From CAZJQT01 sp964604415 (lineage in GTDB: Bacteria > Patescibacteriota > Saccharimonadia > Saccharimonadales > CAZJQT01): a stretch of 64,000 nt of DNA. A program made the translations under genes and the position numbers. How positions within the stretch are numbered: the first letter of the stretch is position 1; each line of letters opens with the position of its first letter. The stretch covers positions 4,801-68,800 of the forward strand of contig CAZRYT010000002.1 in assembly GCA_964604415.1 (NCBI GenBank), read 5' to 3'. The notes beneath the pieces were generated by a model that had not been told where the DNA came from, searched no databases, and worked only from the letters and a program-made list of their open reading frames with translations. Of the stretch, positions 26,098-34,712 are shown piece after piece.

Positions 26098-26809
26098 ACA
26101 AAATAATGCTCTAACTCAGCTTGAAAAGGCTCTGCAAAAAAGCGCCGATCCAACCAGAGCATTAGCGTCCTCCAGGTTTTTTAGAAACGGACCCGGACAA
26201 TATGGTGAGGGCGACAAATTTTTGGGCATTAGAGTACCTCAACAGCGGCTAATCGCTAAACAGTTCTATAAGGTTATTTCGCTTGATGACACACTTAAAT
26301 TGTTGAAGAGTAAGTGGCACGAATACCGGCTGACCGCCATAATAATTTTGGTAACTCAATATCAAAAAGCTGATGCTAGCGGCAAAAAAATTATAGCCAA
26401 TGCTTACCATAAGAACCGTCGTTACGTTAATAACTGGGATTTAGTAGACAGTTCGGCGCCCTATATTCTGGGTGATTATTTGCTGGATCATGCCCGCGGC
26501 GTCTTGTACCGTCTGGCAAAATCTTCATCTGTCTGGGATAGACGTATAGCCATTATTACGACCCTAAACTTTATCAGAAATGGGGAATTTGTAGACACTC
26601 TAAAATTGTCTGAACTGCTGCTGGATGACAAACATGATCTTATGCATAAAGCTGTCGGCTGGTGTTTACGTGAGGTTGGTAAAAAAGATAGAAAAACTCT
26701 TTTAAAGTTCCTTGATCAACACGCTAAGACAATGCCCAGAACCGCTCTGCGCTACGCCATTGAACATTTACCCCCAGAGCAGCGGCAGCACTACATGGGA
26801 GTAAAATAG
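26090..26809 (+). CDS. DNA alkylation repair protein, AlkD/ALK-repeat
   Basis: 239 aa of HEAT-like repeats. The DNA glycosylase AlkD family removes N3/N7-alkylpurines without base flipping. The key region VNNWDLVDSSAPYI (about 116-129) holds the conserved Trp-Asp, and WCLREVGK holds a second Trp. Length and motifs are complete. Start overlaps the preceding HAD gene. Confidence 0.92.
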   Translation: MTEQNNALTQLEKALQKSADPTRALASSRFFRNGPGQYGEGDKFLGIRVPQQRLIAKQFYKVISLDDTLKLLKSKWHEYRLTAIIILVTQYQKADASGKKIIANAYHKNRRYVNNWDLVDSSAPYILGDYLLDHARGVLYRLAKSSSVWDRRIAIITTLNFIRNGEFVDTLKLSELLLDDKHDLMHKAVGWCLREVGKKDRKTLLKFLDQHAKTMPRTALRYAIEHLPPEQRQHYMGVK

Positions 26810-26813
26810 AGGA

Positions 26814-28028
26814 ATGCTGGACACTACTAGGCGGATGATTGAGCAAGTTGGTCGTAAGATCGGATTAAGTAAAGACGAAGTAGATTATTTACTCAAAATC
26901 GACCGCGAGCACCTATTTGATATAACTTTGAGTAACGGCAATACTCATCAGGCTTACCGAGTACAGCATAAAAATGTTTTAGGCCCGTACAAAGGTGGAA
27001 TTCGCTTCCATCCAGAGGTAGATCTGAACGAAGTTAGGGCATTGGCAACGCTTATGAGTCTGAAAACTGCGGCGGTTGGCCTGCCTTTAGGTGGTGCCAA
27101 AGGTGGTGTGGCAGTCGACCCAAGGCAACTAAATGAAGCCGAACTAGAAGAGTTATCCAGAGCCTACGCTCGTCATTTACATGCCCATATTGGTCCGGAT
27201 AAAGACATACCGGCACCGGATATGAATACCAACGCTACCATTATTGATTGGATGGTTGACGAATACGAGCAAGTTACTGGCGATAAAACTAGAGCTAGCT
27301 TTACTGGTAAATCAATTGAAAAAGGCGGTAGCCTAGGCCGCGAAGCCGCTACTGGCCGCGGTGGAGTACTGACTCTAGAGGCGGTCTTAAGGCACATGCA
27401 CCAGGACAAAGAAGAGTTAACCTATGCTATTCAAGGTTTTGGTAATGTCGGCTTGTTTTTTGGTGTAATTGCCGAGCAGTTACTACCCAACCTACAAATG
27501 GTGGCGGCCACAGACAGCAGCGGTGGTATCAGTACGCCATTTGGCATGAGCGCTAAAGAACTGGCAGCTTACAAAAAAACCGGCGCTAAGCTTATAAATT
27601 ACAGCGATAGTGCCAGTATCAAACTGGATAATGATCAGCTACTAAGCGAGGAAGTCGACGTACTGGTTCTAGCTGCTTTGGGCGACGTCATTACCACACA
27701 CAACGCCCCTAAAGTGCAAGCCAAAATCATTCTGGAATTAGCCAATGGGCCAGTCTCTGACAAAGCCTACGACTACCTAACTAACAAGGGTGTAATTATA
27801 ATTCCAGACGTCCTAGCCAATGCCGGCGGTGTGATAGTTAGTTATCTCGAGTGGCTGCAAAATCGCGCTGATGAAAAATGGGATGAAAAGCGCGTTGATA
27901 TGGAAATGGAACATTTCCTGATGCCCGCCGTTAGCCAAACACTAAGATACGCTGAAGACAATAAATTGTCGCTAAAAGAAGCCGCTCTGGCCCGCGCCAT
28001 GAAGCGTATTATTGACGCCCGGGTATAA
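26814..28028 (+). CDS. gdhA: Glu/Leu/Phe/Val dehydrogenase (glutamate dehydrogenase-like)
   Basis: 404 aa NAD(P)-dependent amino-acid dehydrogenase that deaminates glutamate to 2-oxoglutarate or the reverse. The substrate-binding GPYKGGIRFHP (about 58-68), catalytic GGAKGGV, PAPDMNTN and the nucleotide-binding QGFGNVG are all present. Cofactor preference cannot be read. SD GAGGA sits directly before the ATG, 4 bp after the AlkD stop. Confidence 0.92.
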   Translation: MLDTTRRMIEQVGRKIGLSKDEVDYLLKIDREHLFDITLSNGNTHQAYRVQHKNVLGPYKGGIRFHPEVDLNEVRALATLMSLKTAAVGLPLGGAKGGVAVDPRQLNEAELEELSRAYARHLHAHIGPDKDIPAPDMNTNATIIDWMVDEYEQVTGDKTRASFTGKSIEKGGSLGREAATGRGGVLTLEAVLRHMHQDKEELTYAIQGFGNVGLFFGVIAEQLLPNLQMVAATDSSGGISTPFGMSAKELAAYKKTGAKLINYSDSASIKLDNDQLLSEEVDVLVLAALGDVITTHNAPKVQAKIILELANGPVSDKAYDYLTNKGVIIIPDVLANAGGVIVSYLEWLQNRADEKWDEKRVDMEMEHFLMPAVSQTLRYAEDNKLSLKEAALARAMKRIIDARV

Positions 28029-28051
28029 TATTATGGAAATAAGGAGGTGCG

Positions 28052-28456
28052 ATGACTGAGGAACCTAAAGCTAATCAGGTGGTGGAGGGCAGACAAGTCA
28101 TAATCAACGTGCCACCGCTAAAATCACCTAAGTGGATGCAAGGGTTTTTAGACTTTATTCGTCACCAAGGGGTAGTCGGTCTATCAGTTGGTTTAGTAAT
28201 TGGTGTGGCTTCAAAAAGCTTAGTGGATAGTTTAGTAAATGATATTTTTAACCCCGTTATTGGTTTAATTGGTGGTAGTGGTGGTTTGGATAGTCGATAT
28301 GTTTGTCTCAAAAACGTCGCTGGACAGTGCACCAACAAGCTAGCTTACGGAGCGCTCATTAATAGTTTACTAAGTTTCATAATCATTGTTGCGGCGGTTT
28401 ATTTTGTGATCAAAGGTTTGAAATTGGATAAACTAGATAAGCCAAAGGCTGAGTAG
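28052..28456 (+). CDS. mscL: large-conductance mechanosensitive channel MscL
   Basis: 134 aa. After a 35-residue polar extension comes the MscL core: FLDFIRHQGVVGLSVGLVIG (TM1, pore-lining), a periplasmic loop that here has two Cys (VCLKNVAGQCTN), and TM2. A short charged C-terminal helix follows. The channel releases solutes on hypo-osmotic shock. A very strong SD (AAGGAGGTG) precedes the ATG. Confidence 0.9.
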   Translation: MTEEPKANQVVEGRQVIINVPPLKSPKWMQGFLDFIRHQGVVGLSVGLVIGVASKSLVDSLVNDIFNPVIGLIGGSGGLDSRYVCLKNVAGQCTNKLAYGALINSLLSFIIIVAAVYFVIKGLKLDKLDKPKAE

Positions 28457-28475
28457 TCACTCCTATTTTTCCTTT

Positions 28476-28552
28476 AGAGACCACTTCCATGCGGAGTAAT
28501 CCAGTTGGTTACTCCGGTTCGCGTTTCGCCTTAGTCTCTTTCGTGAAAAAGA
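28476..28552 (+). ncRNA. structured RNA element between mscL and msrB
   Basis: AGAGAC (28476-28481) can pair with GTCTCT (28534-28539), enclosing an 8-bp hairpin CGGAGTAA/TTACTCCG (28492-28499, 28509-28516). The GTCTCT arm can instead fold downstream with AAAAAGAC (28534-28552) around CGTG. These two folds exclude each other. Because msrB has its own promoter just after, this is more likely the 3' UTR of mscL than an msrB leader. Confidence 0.4.
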
Positions 28553-28576
28553 CTCGCTTAAGTCTATAATTAGAGT

Positions 28577-28984
28577 ATGAATTTATCAGAAGATGAATGG
28601 AAGCAGAAGCTAACACCCCAGCAATATAAAGTACTCCGTCAGAAGGGCACGGAAGCGCCATTTTCAGGAGAACATTTAAAACAAACTGATAGCGGCATGT
28701 ACACGTGCGTTGCTTGTGGAACTGAGTTATTTAAGAGCGACGCCAAGTATGAATCAAATCAACCAGGTTTGACAGGCTGGCCCAGCTTTGCCGACGTGGC
28801 CAAAACCGGATCTGTAAAGCTGCTAGATGACAACAATTACGGCATGCACAGGACTGAAGTTGTCTGTGCCAATTGTGGTAGTCATTTGGGGCACATTTTT
28901 GATGATAGCAGTTCACCAACTGGTCAGCACTACTGCATTAATTCCGTCTGCTTAAACTTTAAACCGAAAGATAACAAAGGTTAA
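28577..28984 (+). CDS. msrB: peptide methionine-R-sulfoxide reductase
   Basis: 135 aa. Both zinc-binding CxxC pairs are kept (CVACG, CANCG) and HYCINSVCLNF holds the catalytic Cys. It repairs oxidised methionine with thioredoxin as donor. TATAAT at 28565-28570 lies exactly 6 nt before the ATG; no SD is seen. Confidence 0.95.
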   Translation: MNLSEDEWKQKLTPQQYKVLRQKGTEAPFSGEHLKQTDSGMYTCVACGTELFKSDAKYESNQPGLTGWPSFADVAKTGSVKLLDDNNYGMHRTEVVCANCGSHLGHIFDDSSSPTGQHYCINSVCLNFKPKDNKG

Positions 28985-28993
28985 TATGGCTGG

Positions 28994-29710
28994 TTAGCCA
29001 GGAACATTAAAGAATTCTTCTAGTGTTGTCACACTGGTATTATGCATTTCGGTTGATAGTTCAACTCCAACATAGCGGAAATGCCATGGTTCATTACGAT
29101 AGCCAGTAATTGTTGCTTTATCGCTTGGATATCTAAGTATAAAACCGTATTTGTAAGCGTTAGCTAACAGCCACTGGGCTGCGATGGTTTGGCCAAAGCA
29201 GTCTTCAAAACAGCCGGACTTGCCAATATCGACAGCCCAGCCCGTTTGGTGCTCAGAATGTCCTGGGTGGGCACTTTCACTATCAGCTTTAGCTTGACCG
29301 AAGCTTTTTACTTCATTGTTATAAACGGTGACTTGAGTGTAGTAAGAGCGGTAGCCGCTTTCAGCAACCAGGGTGTAGCCGGCGGTTTTAGCGCCAGTGA
29401 ACAATTGACTCAACTCATCAGCCGCTACTTTTCTCATCAATTGTCCATTACCAACAGCTGTCAGGTCATTTGGTGCATAGGTCAGCGGGTTTAGAGCTCT
29501 AGGTTTATTAACCACTACCCAAAGACTGGTTGGGTCGTTGATTGAATATTTAGATTTATCGAAACTTGGCGCTGGGCTTGGCTGGTTACTTTTAACAGTT
29601 GGGCTGCCATTTTGATTAGTTGGGGTTGGTTTTTTGATCTTGGTCAGCATCAATACCACACCAATAATTGCCAAAACCACTACAACTGCGAAGATTATTT
29701 TTTTACGCAT
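28994..29710 (-). CDS. D,D-carboxypeptidase VanY-like (M15B)
   Basis: 238 aa. An N-terminal membrane anchor (about 5-23) and a Pro/Ser/Asn linker are followed by the M15B domain. The metal ligands lie in SEHQTGWAVDIG and EPWHFRY. It trims D-Ala from peptidoglycan stem peptides outside the membrane. The -10 TATACT on the minus strand (29725-29720) lies 9 nt before the ATG; it diverges from orn with only 38 bp between starts. Confidence 0.93.
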   Translation of the reverse strand: MRKKIIFAVVVVLAIIGVVLMLTKIKKPTPTNQNGSPTVKSNQPSPAPSFDKSKYSINDPTSLWVVVNKPRALNPLTYAPNDLTAVGNGQLMRKVAADELSQLFTGAKTAGYTLVAESGYRSYYTQVTVYNNEVKSFGQAKADSESAHPGHSEHQTGWAVDIGKSGCFEDCFGQTIAAQWLLANAYKYGFILRYPSDKATITGYRNEPWHFRYVGVELSTEMHNTSVTTLEEFFNVPG

Positions 29711-29748
29711 GCAACGCCTAGTATATCTTTACGATATAATAACCTGCA

Positions 29749-30318
29749 ATGACAACTGATGAAAAAAAGCAGGTTCCTACTAAATTATTGTGGTTGGATC
29801 TGGAAATGACTGGCTTGGATCCTAGCAAAGATTTGATTTTGGAGGTGGCCGCCGAAGTTACGGATTTTGATTTCAAAACTCTAGCCAGTTATGAAGCCAG
29901 GGTGAAACAAGATAAAAAGACTGTGCTTGCCCGCATGCAAAACAATATTTGGTGGCGCGATTTCCCAGCTAACCGCGATGAATTTGTTCAAAAATTGGAT
30001 GATGGCCAAGATCTTAAGCAGGTTGAACAAGATTTGGTTGCGTTAGTAGAAAAACACTTCGGCGATGAGCCGGCCGTGCTAGCAGGCAACTCTATCTACA
30101 ATGACCGTGGTTTTATCAAGCAATGGTTACCAGCCCTGGACCTTAGGCTACATTACCGCATGTTAGACGTCAGTGCCTGGAAGATCCTAATGCAAGGCAA
30201 ATACGGCGTAAATTATGAGAAAAAAGAAGTCCATCGTGCTTTTGACGATATTCAGGCCTCGATTGCTGAGCTCCAACACTACTTGGACTGGTTCAAAAAC
30301 AATTCAGCCAATAACTAG
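29749..30318 (+). CDS. orn: oligoribonuclease
   Basis: 189 aa DEDDh 3'-5' exonuclease that degrades 2-5 nt RNAs. ExoI WLDLEMTGLD, ExoII GNSIYNDRGFI, and ExoIII HRAFDDIQASI with its His are complete. TATAAT at 29735-29740 lies 8 nt before the ATG. An NrnA/DHH-type protein also exists in this window (47.3 kb) but looks inactive, so Orn is probably the functional enzyme. Confidence 0.95.
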   Translation: MTTDEKKQVPTKLLWLDLEMTGLDPSKDLILEVAAEVTDFDFKTLASYEARVKQDKKTVLARMQNNIWWRDFPANRDEFVQKLDDGQDLKQVEQDLVALVEKHFGDEPAVLAGNSIYNDRGFIKQWLPALDLRLHYRMLDVSAWKILMQGKYGVNYEKKEVHRAFDDIQASIAELQHYLDWFKNNSANN

Positions 30319-30346
30319 TTGACAATTACAAATTTGGGTATAAATT
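30319..30346 (+). promoter_or_regulatory. candidate promoter upstream of a small gene
   Basis: TTGACA at 30319-30324 directly after the orn stop, with TAAATT at 30341-30346 (16-bp spacer; an overlapping TATAAA at 30339 is an alternative). It would give a leader of about 35 nt carrying an AAAGGA SD. Confidence 0.5.
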
Positions 30347-30386
30347 GAGAAGTTAGAAATAACATTAAGTGTGAAAAGGAAAAACA

Positions 30387-30644
30387 ATGTCAAATACAAA
30401 TCGTTCAGAAAAAATGGTTATTGATGACGATTTAATAAATGCTCGGGGTTTATTTTCAAGACAGCAGATCCTTGAAGTAACTGATGAAATTGATCTTCGT
30501 GACCCAAGCGAACTAGCAATAGAAGTTGAAACAGCTCGCTTAAATAAACTGAGCGAAATGGCCCTTAGAACTGACACCACTGCTTTAAATGGTTTGGTAC
30601 ACACACTGTATTATTCCCAGGTTGGTGCAGCTCACATTGTCTAG
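30387..30644 (+). CDS. small hypothetical protein
   Basis: 85 aa, acidic, unrecognised, with no membrane segment. A purine-rich SD (GAAAAGGA) precedes the ATG. It has its own promoter and stands alone. Confidence 0.6.
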   Translation: MSNTNRSEKMVIDDDLINARGLFSRQQILEVTDEIDLRDPSELAIEVETARLNKLSEMALRTDTTALNGLVHTLYYSQVGAAHIV

Positions 30645-30676
30645 ACAATAGGCCAATCTGATGCCAAACTTGTGGC

Positions 30677-31021
30677 ATGGATCACAAGACAGTTGAAGAA
30701 TATATTCTAAGTCTGCCAGGGGCTAAGCTAGATTACCCCTTTGGTGAAGGTGTGGCAGTCTATAAAGCCAAAGATAAAATGTTTGCATTGATTGCCGAAA
30801 AAACTAATCCACTCAGGATTAGCCTAAAGTGCGATCCTTTGCTATCTAAAGTTCTACGCGAGAAGTACGAAACGGTTCTAGAAGGTTATCATCTGAACAA
30901 AAAATACTGGAATACTGTTATTCTGACTGGCCAGTTACCCTGGGAAGAAATCCAAGCCCTAATTCATCACAGCTACCAGTTAATTACTGGTGAACACGGC
31001 GTAACGCCTGATATAAAATAA
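30677..31021 (+). CDS. MmcQ/YjbR family protein
   Basis: 114 aa, full length for the family. The signature LPGAKLDYPFGEGVAVYKA opens the fold, and LNKKYWNTVIL and a helical end (LIHHSYQLI) follow. The fold is CyaY-like and proposed to bind DNA; the physiological role is unknown. It ends 1 bp from the convergent gene. Confidence 0.88.
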   Translation: MDHKTVEEYILSLPGAKLDYPFGEGVAVYKAKDKMFALIAEKTNPLRISLKCDPLLSKVLREKYETVLEGYHLNKKYWNTVILTGQLPWEEIQALIHHSYQLITGEHGVTPDIK

Positions 31022-31022
31022 G

Positions 31023-31655
31023 TTACTGACTGGTGGCCAGCAGCGGCCTGACGGCGTTAAAGTAGGCGGCCAAGGTCGCTTTGGCTTTTGTGTCATTGCT
31101 AGAATCGTGCAGTTTTTTGATATCTTGAGCGTAAGTTAGCAGTTCTGATTGCAAGATATTGGTAAAAGTTCCGTCAAAACTGTTGGCTTGTTTGGCGGTG
31201 GTTAGTTGGGCGTCGGTTTGGACATTTTTACCCAGGGCTAAATTGGCGGCTTTGGTGTTGGCTCCAGACGACTTAGCGTACTTAAGAATGGTTGATTGCT
31301 GTGATTCCAAAGTTGTTTTGGCTGTGATGGCCAAATTTTTGGCGTTACTATCTGTAGCTGACTCAGAACCCAAACCGCTGATACGAATGGCTTCAGTTTG
31401 TTCCTGGGCGAGTTTTAACCATTCTTGTGACCTACTACTACCGCCACCACTAACAAGACTGAAGACAATTATGGCAACTATAAGTAGAACCGCTCCGGCA
31501 ATACTAATAAAAATAACTCGTTGCTTTTTGGAACCACCACCAAACAAGCTCGGCTTGGGCTGGCGCTGTTTATTAACAATAAAATCGTAAGGATCCTGCT
31601 GGACTGGCGCGGGTGTTAACGGCGGCGGCGCTGGAGCAGGGGCGTTCGGTTGCAT
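31023..31655 (-). CDS. single-pass membrane protein, helical outer domain
   Basis: 210 aa. A Pro/Ala-rich cytoplasmic N-terminus containing QQDPYDFIVN is followed by basic KKQR, one membrane helix (about 47-68) and a helical Gln/Thr/Ala-rich domain. Function unknown. The ATG at 31655 is chosen over 31661 because TATCAT on the minus strand (31668-31663) would be 7 nt upstream of it and only 1 nt from the other. Confidence 0.75.
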   Translation of the reverse strand: MQPNAPAPAPPPLTPAPVQQDPYDFIVNKQRQPKPSLFGGGSKKQRVIFISIAGAVLLIVAIIVFSLVSGGGSSRSQEWLKLAQEQTEAIRISGLGSESATDSNAKNLAITAKTTLESQQSTILKYAKSSGANTKAANLALGKNVQTDAQLTTAKQANSFDGTFTNILQSELLTYAQDIKKLHDSSNDTKAKATLAAYFNAVRPLLATSQ

Positions 31656-31730
31656 ATGCATAATGATAGTAGAAAGTTATTGAAACTGCTAACCCTTTCT
31701 ACTTTCTACTTTTAACCTTAGACTATAAAG

Positions 31731-33485
31731 ATGGACTCTGTGGATGAGATCAAACAAAGGTTGAATATTGAGGACGTTATTGCTGAATATGTCCAACTAA
31801 AACGCTCTGGCCGCAACTTTAAAGGCCTGAGTCCGTTCAACAATGAAAAAACACCGAGCTTTATGGTCAGCCCCGAAAAGCAAATTTGGCATGATTTTTC
31901 TTCAAACAAGGGTGGCAATATGTTCAGCTTTGTTATGGAGATGGAGGGTCTGGATTTCCGTGGCGCCCTGGAACTATTAGCCCGCAAAGCCGGCGTTGAC
32001 CTTGACCAGTACAGGGGCCAAAGCGGCAGCAATGCCAAGCTTAAAGAGCGTTTGCGTGAAGCCTTGCAACTGGCTGCTAAGTTCTACCAAGTTCAGTTCA
32101 GTCATAGCTCTGAGGCTATCGATTACGTTTTCAAAAGACGTGGTTTCGCTAAGCAAACAGCTTTGGATTTTAAACTTGGTTATTCGCCCAATAATGGCAC
32201 AGCATTGTTAGATTTTATGAAGAAAAAAGGTTTTAACGAAGATGAGCTAAAAAAAGCTGGCCTGACCGCCCAAAGGCGTAATGGCACAGGCGATATGTTC
32301 CGTGGCCGCTTAATGGTGCCGCTCATGGACACACAGGGCTCAGTCATTGGCTTTACAGCCCGGCAGTTGGACGAGGATCCTAACGCTCCCAAGTACATCA
32401 ACACACCACAAACCCTACTCTACGACAAAAGCCGTCACGTCTATGGTCTTAATCTGGCCAAGGAATCAATCCGGCGTCAGAAATATGCCATTTTAGTAGA
32501 AGGGAACCTAGATGTGATCGCCAGTCATCAGGCTGGCGTTAAAAATACTGTGGCTACCGCCGGTACCGCGTTGACTGAACAGCATCTCAAGGCGCTGGGG
32601 CGTTTCGCCAATGATATTCGGCTGTGTTTTGACGCTGACAGTGCTGGCTTAGCGGCTACTGAACGTTCCATCCCAATTGCCTCCAGAACAGGGGTAAAAC
32701 TAAGTATTATCAACCTGCCTGGCGGCAAAGATCCGGATGAATTAATCAAACAGGATGTGGCCAAATGGCAGCAGACAGTTGAAAAACCAATTTATGCCCT
32801 GGATTGGCTAATTACCCACTACCAAAAGCAGTTGGATCTGGATTCTGGCAGTGGCAAACGGGAGTTCAGCGACTTACTTTTGCCAACTCTAAAAGGTCTG
32901 GGAGATCCGGTAGAGCAGGATCACTATATCCGTAAACTTGCCAAACTCATCGACGTCAACGCCTCAGCCTTACGCGAAAAAGTCGAGGCCAAAAACTCTA
33001 GTGCTGTGCAACTCAAAAGATCCAAAGCCGTCCAAGTTGTTGATGACCAGCAACAGCTAGAATGGGCAAAAGCTCAAGACCACTTGCTGGCACTAACCTT
33101 GATGCGGCCAGATTTGCGTGACCTTCTAGATTTGATTGATTCGGAAATGTTCCCACAAGACTCAGGCAGGCAACTGCTGGAATATTTGCAGACGCACCCA
33201 GACTTTGATGGCAACCTGACCCACGCTCCTCTGTTGCAATCTATCGCTGACTATGTCAAAATTATCTCATTACAATATGAGGCGTTATTTATTGATCTAG
33301 ATGAGACCGAAGCCCGTTATGAGGCCAACCGTCTCCGGATCCGCCTGATTGACATATTTGTCAGAACTAAAAAAGCCCAAATCTCAACTGCATTAAAAGA
33401 AGCCGATGACGAAACCTCCCAAAAGCTTCTAACCCGCGTGAAAAGCCTAGATAATTTATTAAAGACCAGTCAGGAGACTATCTGA
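31731..33485 (+). CDS. dnaG: DNA primase without zinc ligands
   Basis: 584 aa. It makes RNA primers for replication. The order is N-terminal zinc-ribbon-like domain (1-95), catalytic core with TOPRIM (VEGNLDVIA, FDADSAGLAA) and C-terminal helicase-interacting region. The usual Cys-His-Cys-Cys ligands are replaced (S34, N37, D55, S58) in SPFNNEKTPSF and WHDFSSNKGG, while the surrounding fold motifs remain. The stop overlaps the rpoD start by one base (TGATG), recalling the dnaG-rpoD operon of other bacteria. Confidence 0.96.
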   Translation: MDSVDEIKQRLNIEDVIAEYVQLKRSGRNFKGLSPFNNEKTPSFMVSPEKQIWHDFSSNKGGNMFSFVMEMEGLDFRGALELLARKAGVDLDQYRGQSGSNAKLKERLREALQLAAKFYQVQFSHSSEAIDYVFKRRGFAKQTALDFKLGYSPNNGTALLDFMKKKGFNEDELKKAGLTAQRRNGTGDMFRGRLMVPLMDTQGSVIGFTARQLDEDPNAPKYINTPQTLLYDKSRHVYGLNLAKESIRRQKYAILVEGNLDVIASHQAGVKNTVATAGTALTEQHLKALGRFANDIRLCFDADSAGLAATERSIPIASRTGVKLSIINLPGGKDPDELIKQDVAKWQQTVEKPIYALDWLITHYQKQLDLDSGSGKREFSDLLLPTLKGLGDPVEQDHYIRKLAKLIDVNASALREKVEAKNSSAVQLKRSKAVQVVDDQQQLEWAKAQDHLLALTLMRPDLRDLLDLIDSEMFPQDSGRQLLEYLQTHPDFDGNLTHAPLLQSIADYVKIISLQYEALFIDLDETEARYEANRLRIRLIDIFVRTKKAQISTALKEADDETSQKLLTRVKSLDNLLKTSQETI

Positions 33486-34615
33486 TGCCAGCCAAAAAAC
33501 CTGCCAAGAAGGAAGAGCCGGAAATTGATCCGGATATGATCACCAAAAAGGACGATCTGTTTAAGAAAGCCAAAAAAGATGGCAAAATCGACCAACGCGA
33601 AATTTTTGAAGCCATTGCTGATGTGCCAGAAAACGCTGAAGTTTTGGACATGCTCTACACTCAACTAGCCGACAGCAATATTTTGGTAGTAGAATCAGCC
33701 GCACCCGTGGCCGGCTTTGGTGACCAGTGGGAAGCTGAGGAAGAGGAAGAAGTCGTCTTGGACGACAACGCTTATCTGGATGATATTGCAGATGACTCCG
33801 TGCGCTTATACCTGCGCGAAATCGGTAAGATACCGCTGTTAACAGCCGAAGAAGAACTGGCTCTAGCCAAAAAAGTCGTGGCCGGTAGCAAAGGTGCCAA
33901 AGACAAAATGGCCGAAGCCAACATGCGTCTAGTTGTCTCAATTGCCAAGCGTTACGTCGGTCGCGGTTTGGATCTACTTGATTTGATTCAAGAGGGGAAT
34001 ACCGGACTCTTGCGCGCTGTTGAAAAGTTTGACCCGGACAAGGGTTTCAAGTTCTCAACCTACGCAACTTGGTGGATCCGCCAGGCTATCACGCGTGCTA
34101 TCGCTGACCAGGCCCGTACCATCCGTATACCTGTGCACATGGTTGAAACCATCAATAAATTACTGCGTACCCAGCGTCGACTAACTCAGGAACTCAACCG
34201 TGAGCCAACCAATGAAGAAATCGCTGCTGAAATGGAAATTGACGTCGACAAAGTCGAACACATCATGAAGATCAAACAGGACATTTCATCTCTCGATGCT
34301 TCAGTTCGTGATGATGAGGAAGATTCTGTCCTGGCTGACTTTATTGAGGATGAAGACACTGTCAGTCCCGAGGAATCGGCCACTACCCAGTTACTTAAAG
34401 AGCACGTCAAAGATATGCTGGGTGCTCTAACAGAGCGTGAACAAAAGATTTTGAAACTACGTTTTGGGCTAGAAGACGGCAAAAGCCACACTTTAGAGGA
34501 AGTTGGACAGGAGTTCATGGTTACCCGTGAACGCATTCGCCAGATTGAAGCCAAAGCCCTGGCCAAACTACGCAAGCACAAAGACGCCAAAAAGTTACAC
34601 GATTACATAAAGTAA
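33485..34615 (+). CDS. rpoD: primary sigma factor RpoD
   Basis: 376 aa sigma-70. Region 1.1-like N-terminus (1-95), region 1.2 DDSVRLYLREIG, region 2 with DLIQEGNTGLLRAVEKFD and STYATWWIRQAI (core binding and -10 melting), region 3, and region 4 HTH TLEEVGQEFMVTRERIRQIE (-35 recognition). It is the expected reader of the TATAAT/TTGACA promoters in this window. Translation is coupled to dnaG. Confidence 0.98.
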   Translation: MPAKKPAKKEEPEIDPDMITKKDDLFKKAKKDGKIDQREIFEAIADVPENAEVLDMLYTQLADSNILVVESAAPVAGFGDQWEAEEEEEVVLDDNAYLDDIADDSVRLYLREIGKIPLLTAEEELALAKKVVAGSKGAKDKMAEANMRLVVSIAKRYVGRGLDLLDLIQEGNTGLLRAVEKFDPDKGFKFSTYATWWIRQAITRAIADQARTIRIPVHMVETINKLLRTQRRLTQELNREPTNEEIAAEMEIDVDKVEHIMKIKQDISSLDASVRDDEEDSVLADFIEDEDTVSPEESATTQLLKEHVKDMLGALTEREQKILKLRFGLEDGKSHTLEEVGQEFMVTRERIRQIEAKALAKLRKHKDAKKLHDYIK

Positions 34616-34633
34616 CCCTCATCATTTTCACTT

Positions 34634-34680
34634 AGGGTAGGGGTCCGCGCGGACAAGCAAGGAATATCACGCGCTGCCCT
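34634..34680 (+). other. stem-loop region between convergent rpoD and ATPase genes
   Basis: AGGGTAG (34634-34640) can pair with CTGCCCT (34674-34680), with one U-G pair that favours plus-strand RNA, enclosing the perfect palindrome GTCCGCGCGGAC (34643-34654). No U-run follows. Most likely a 3' structure of the dnaG-rpoD mRNA. Confidence 0.35.
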
Positions 34681-34712
34681 GGGCATAACTAACTTAAGTA
34701 AAAACGATTCGC

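Noticed and set aside
33561..33941. Antisense ORF of 126 codons opposite rpoD
   Set aside because: Shadow of the conserved sigma factor reading frame with biased Arg/Leu content and no start signals.
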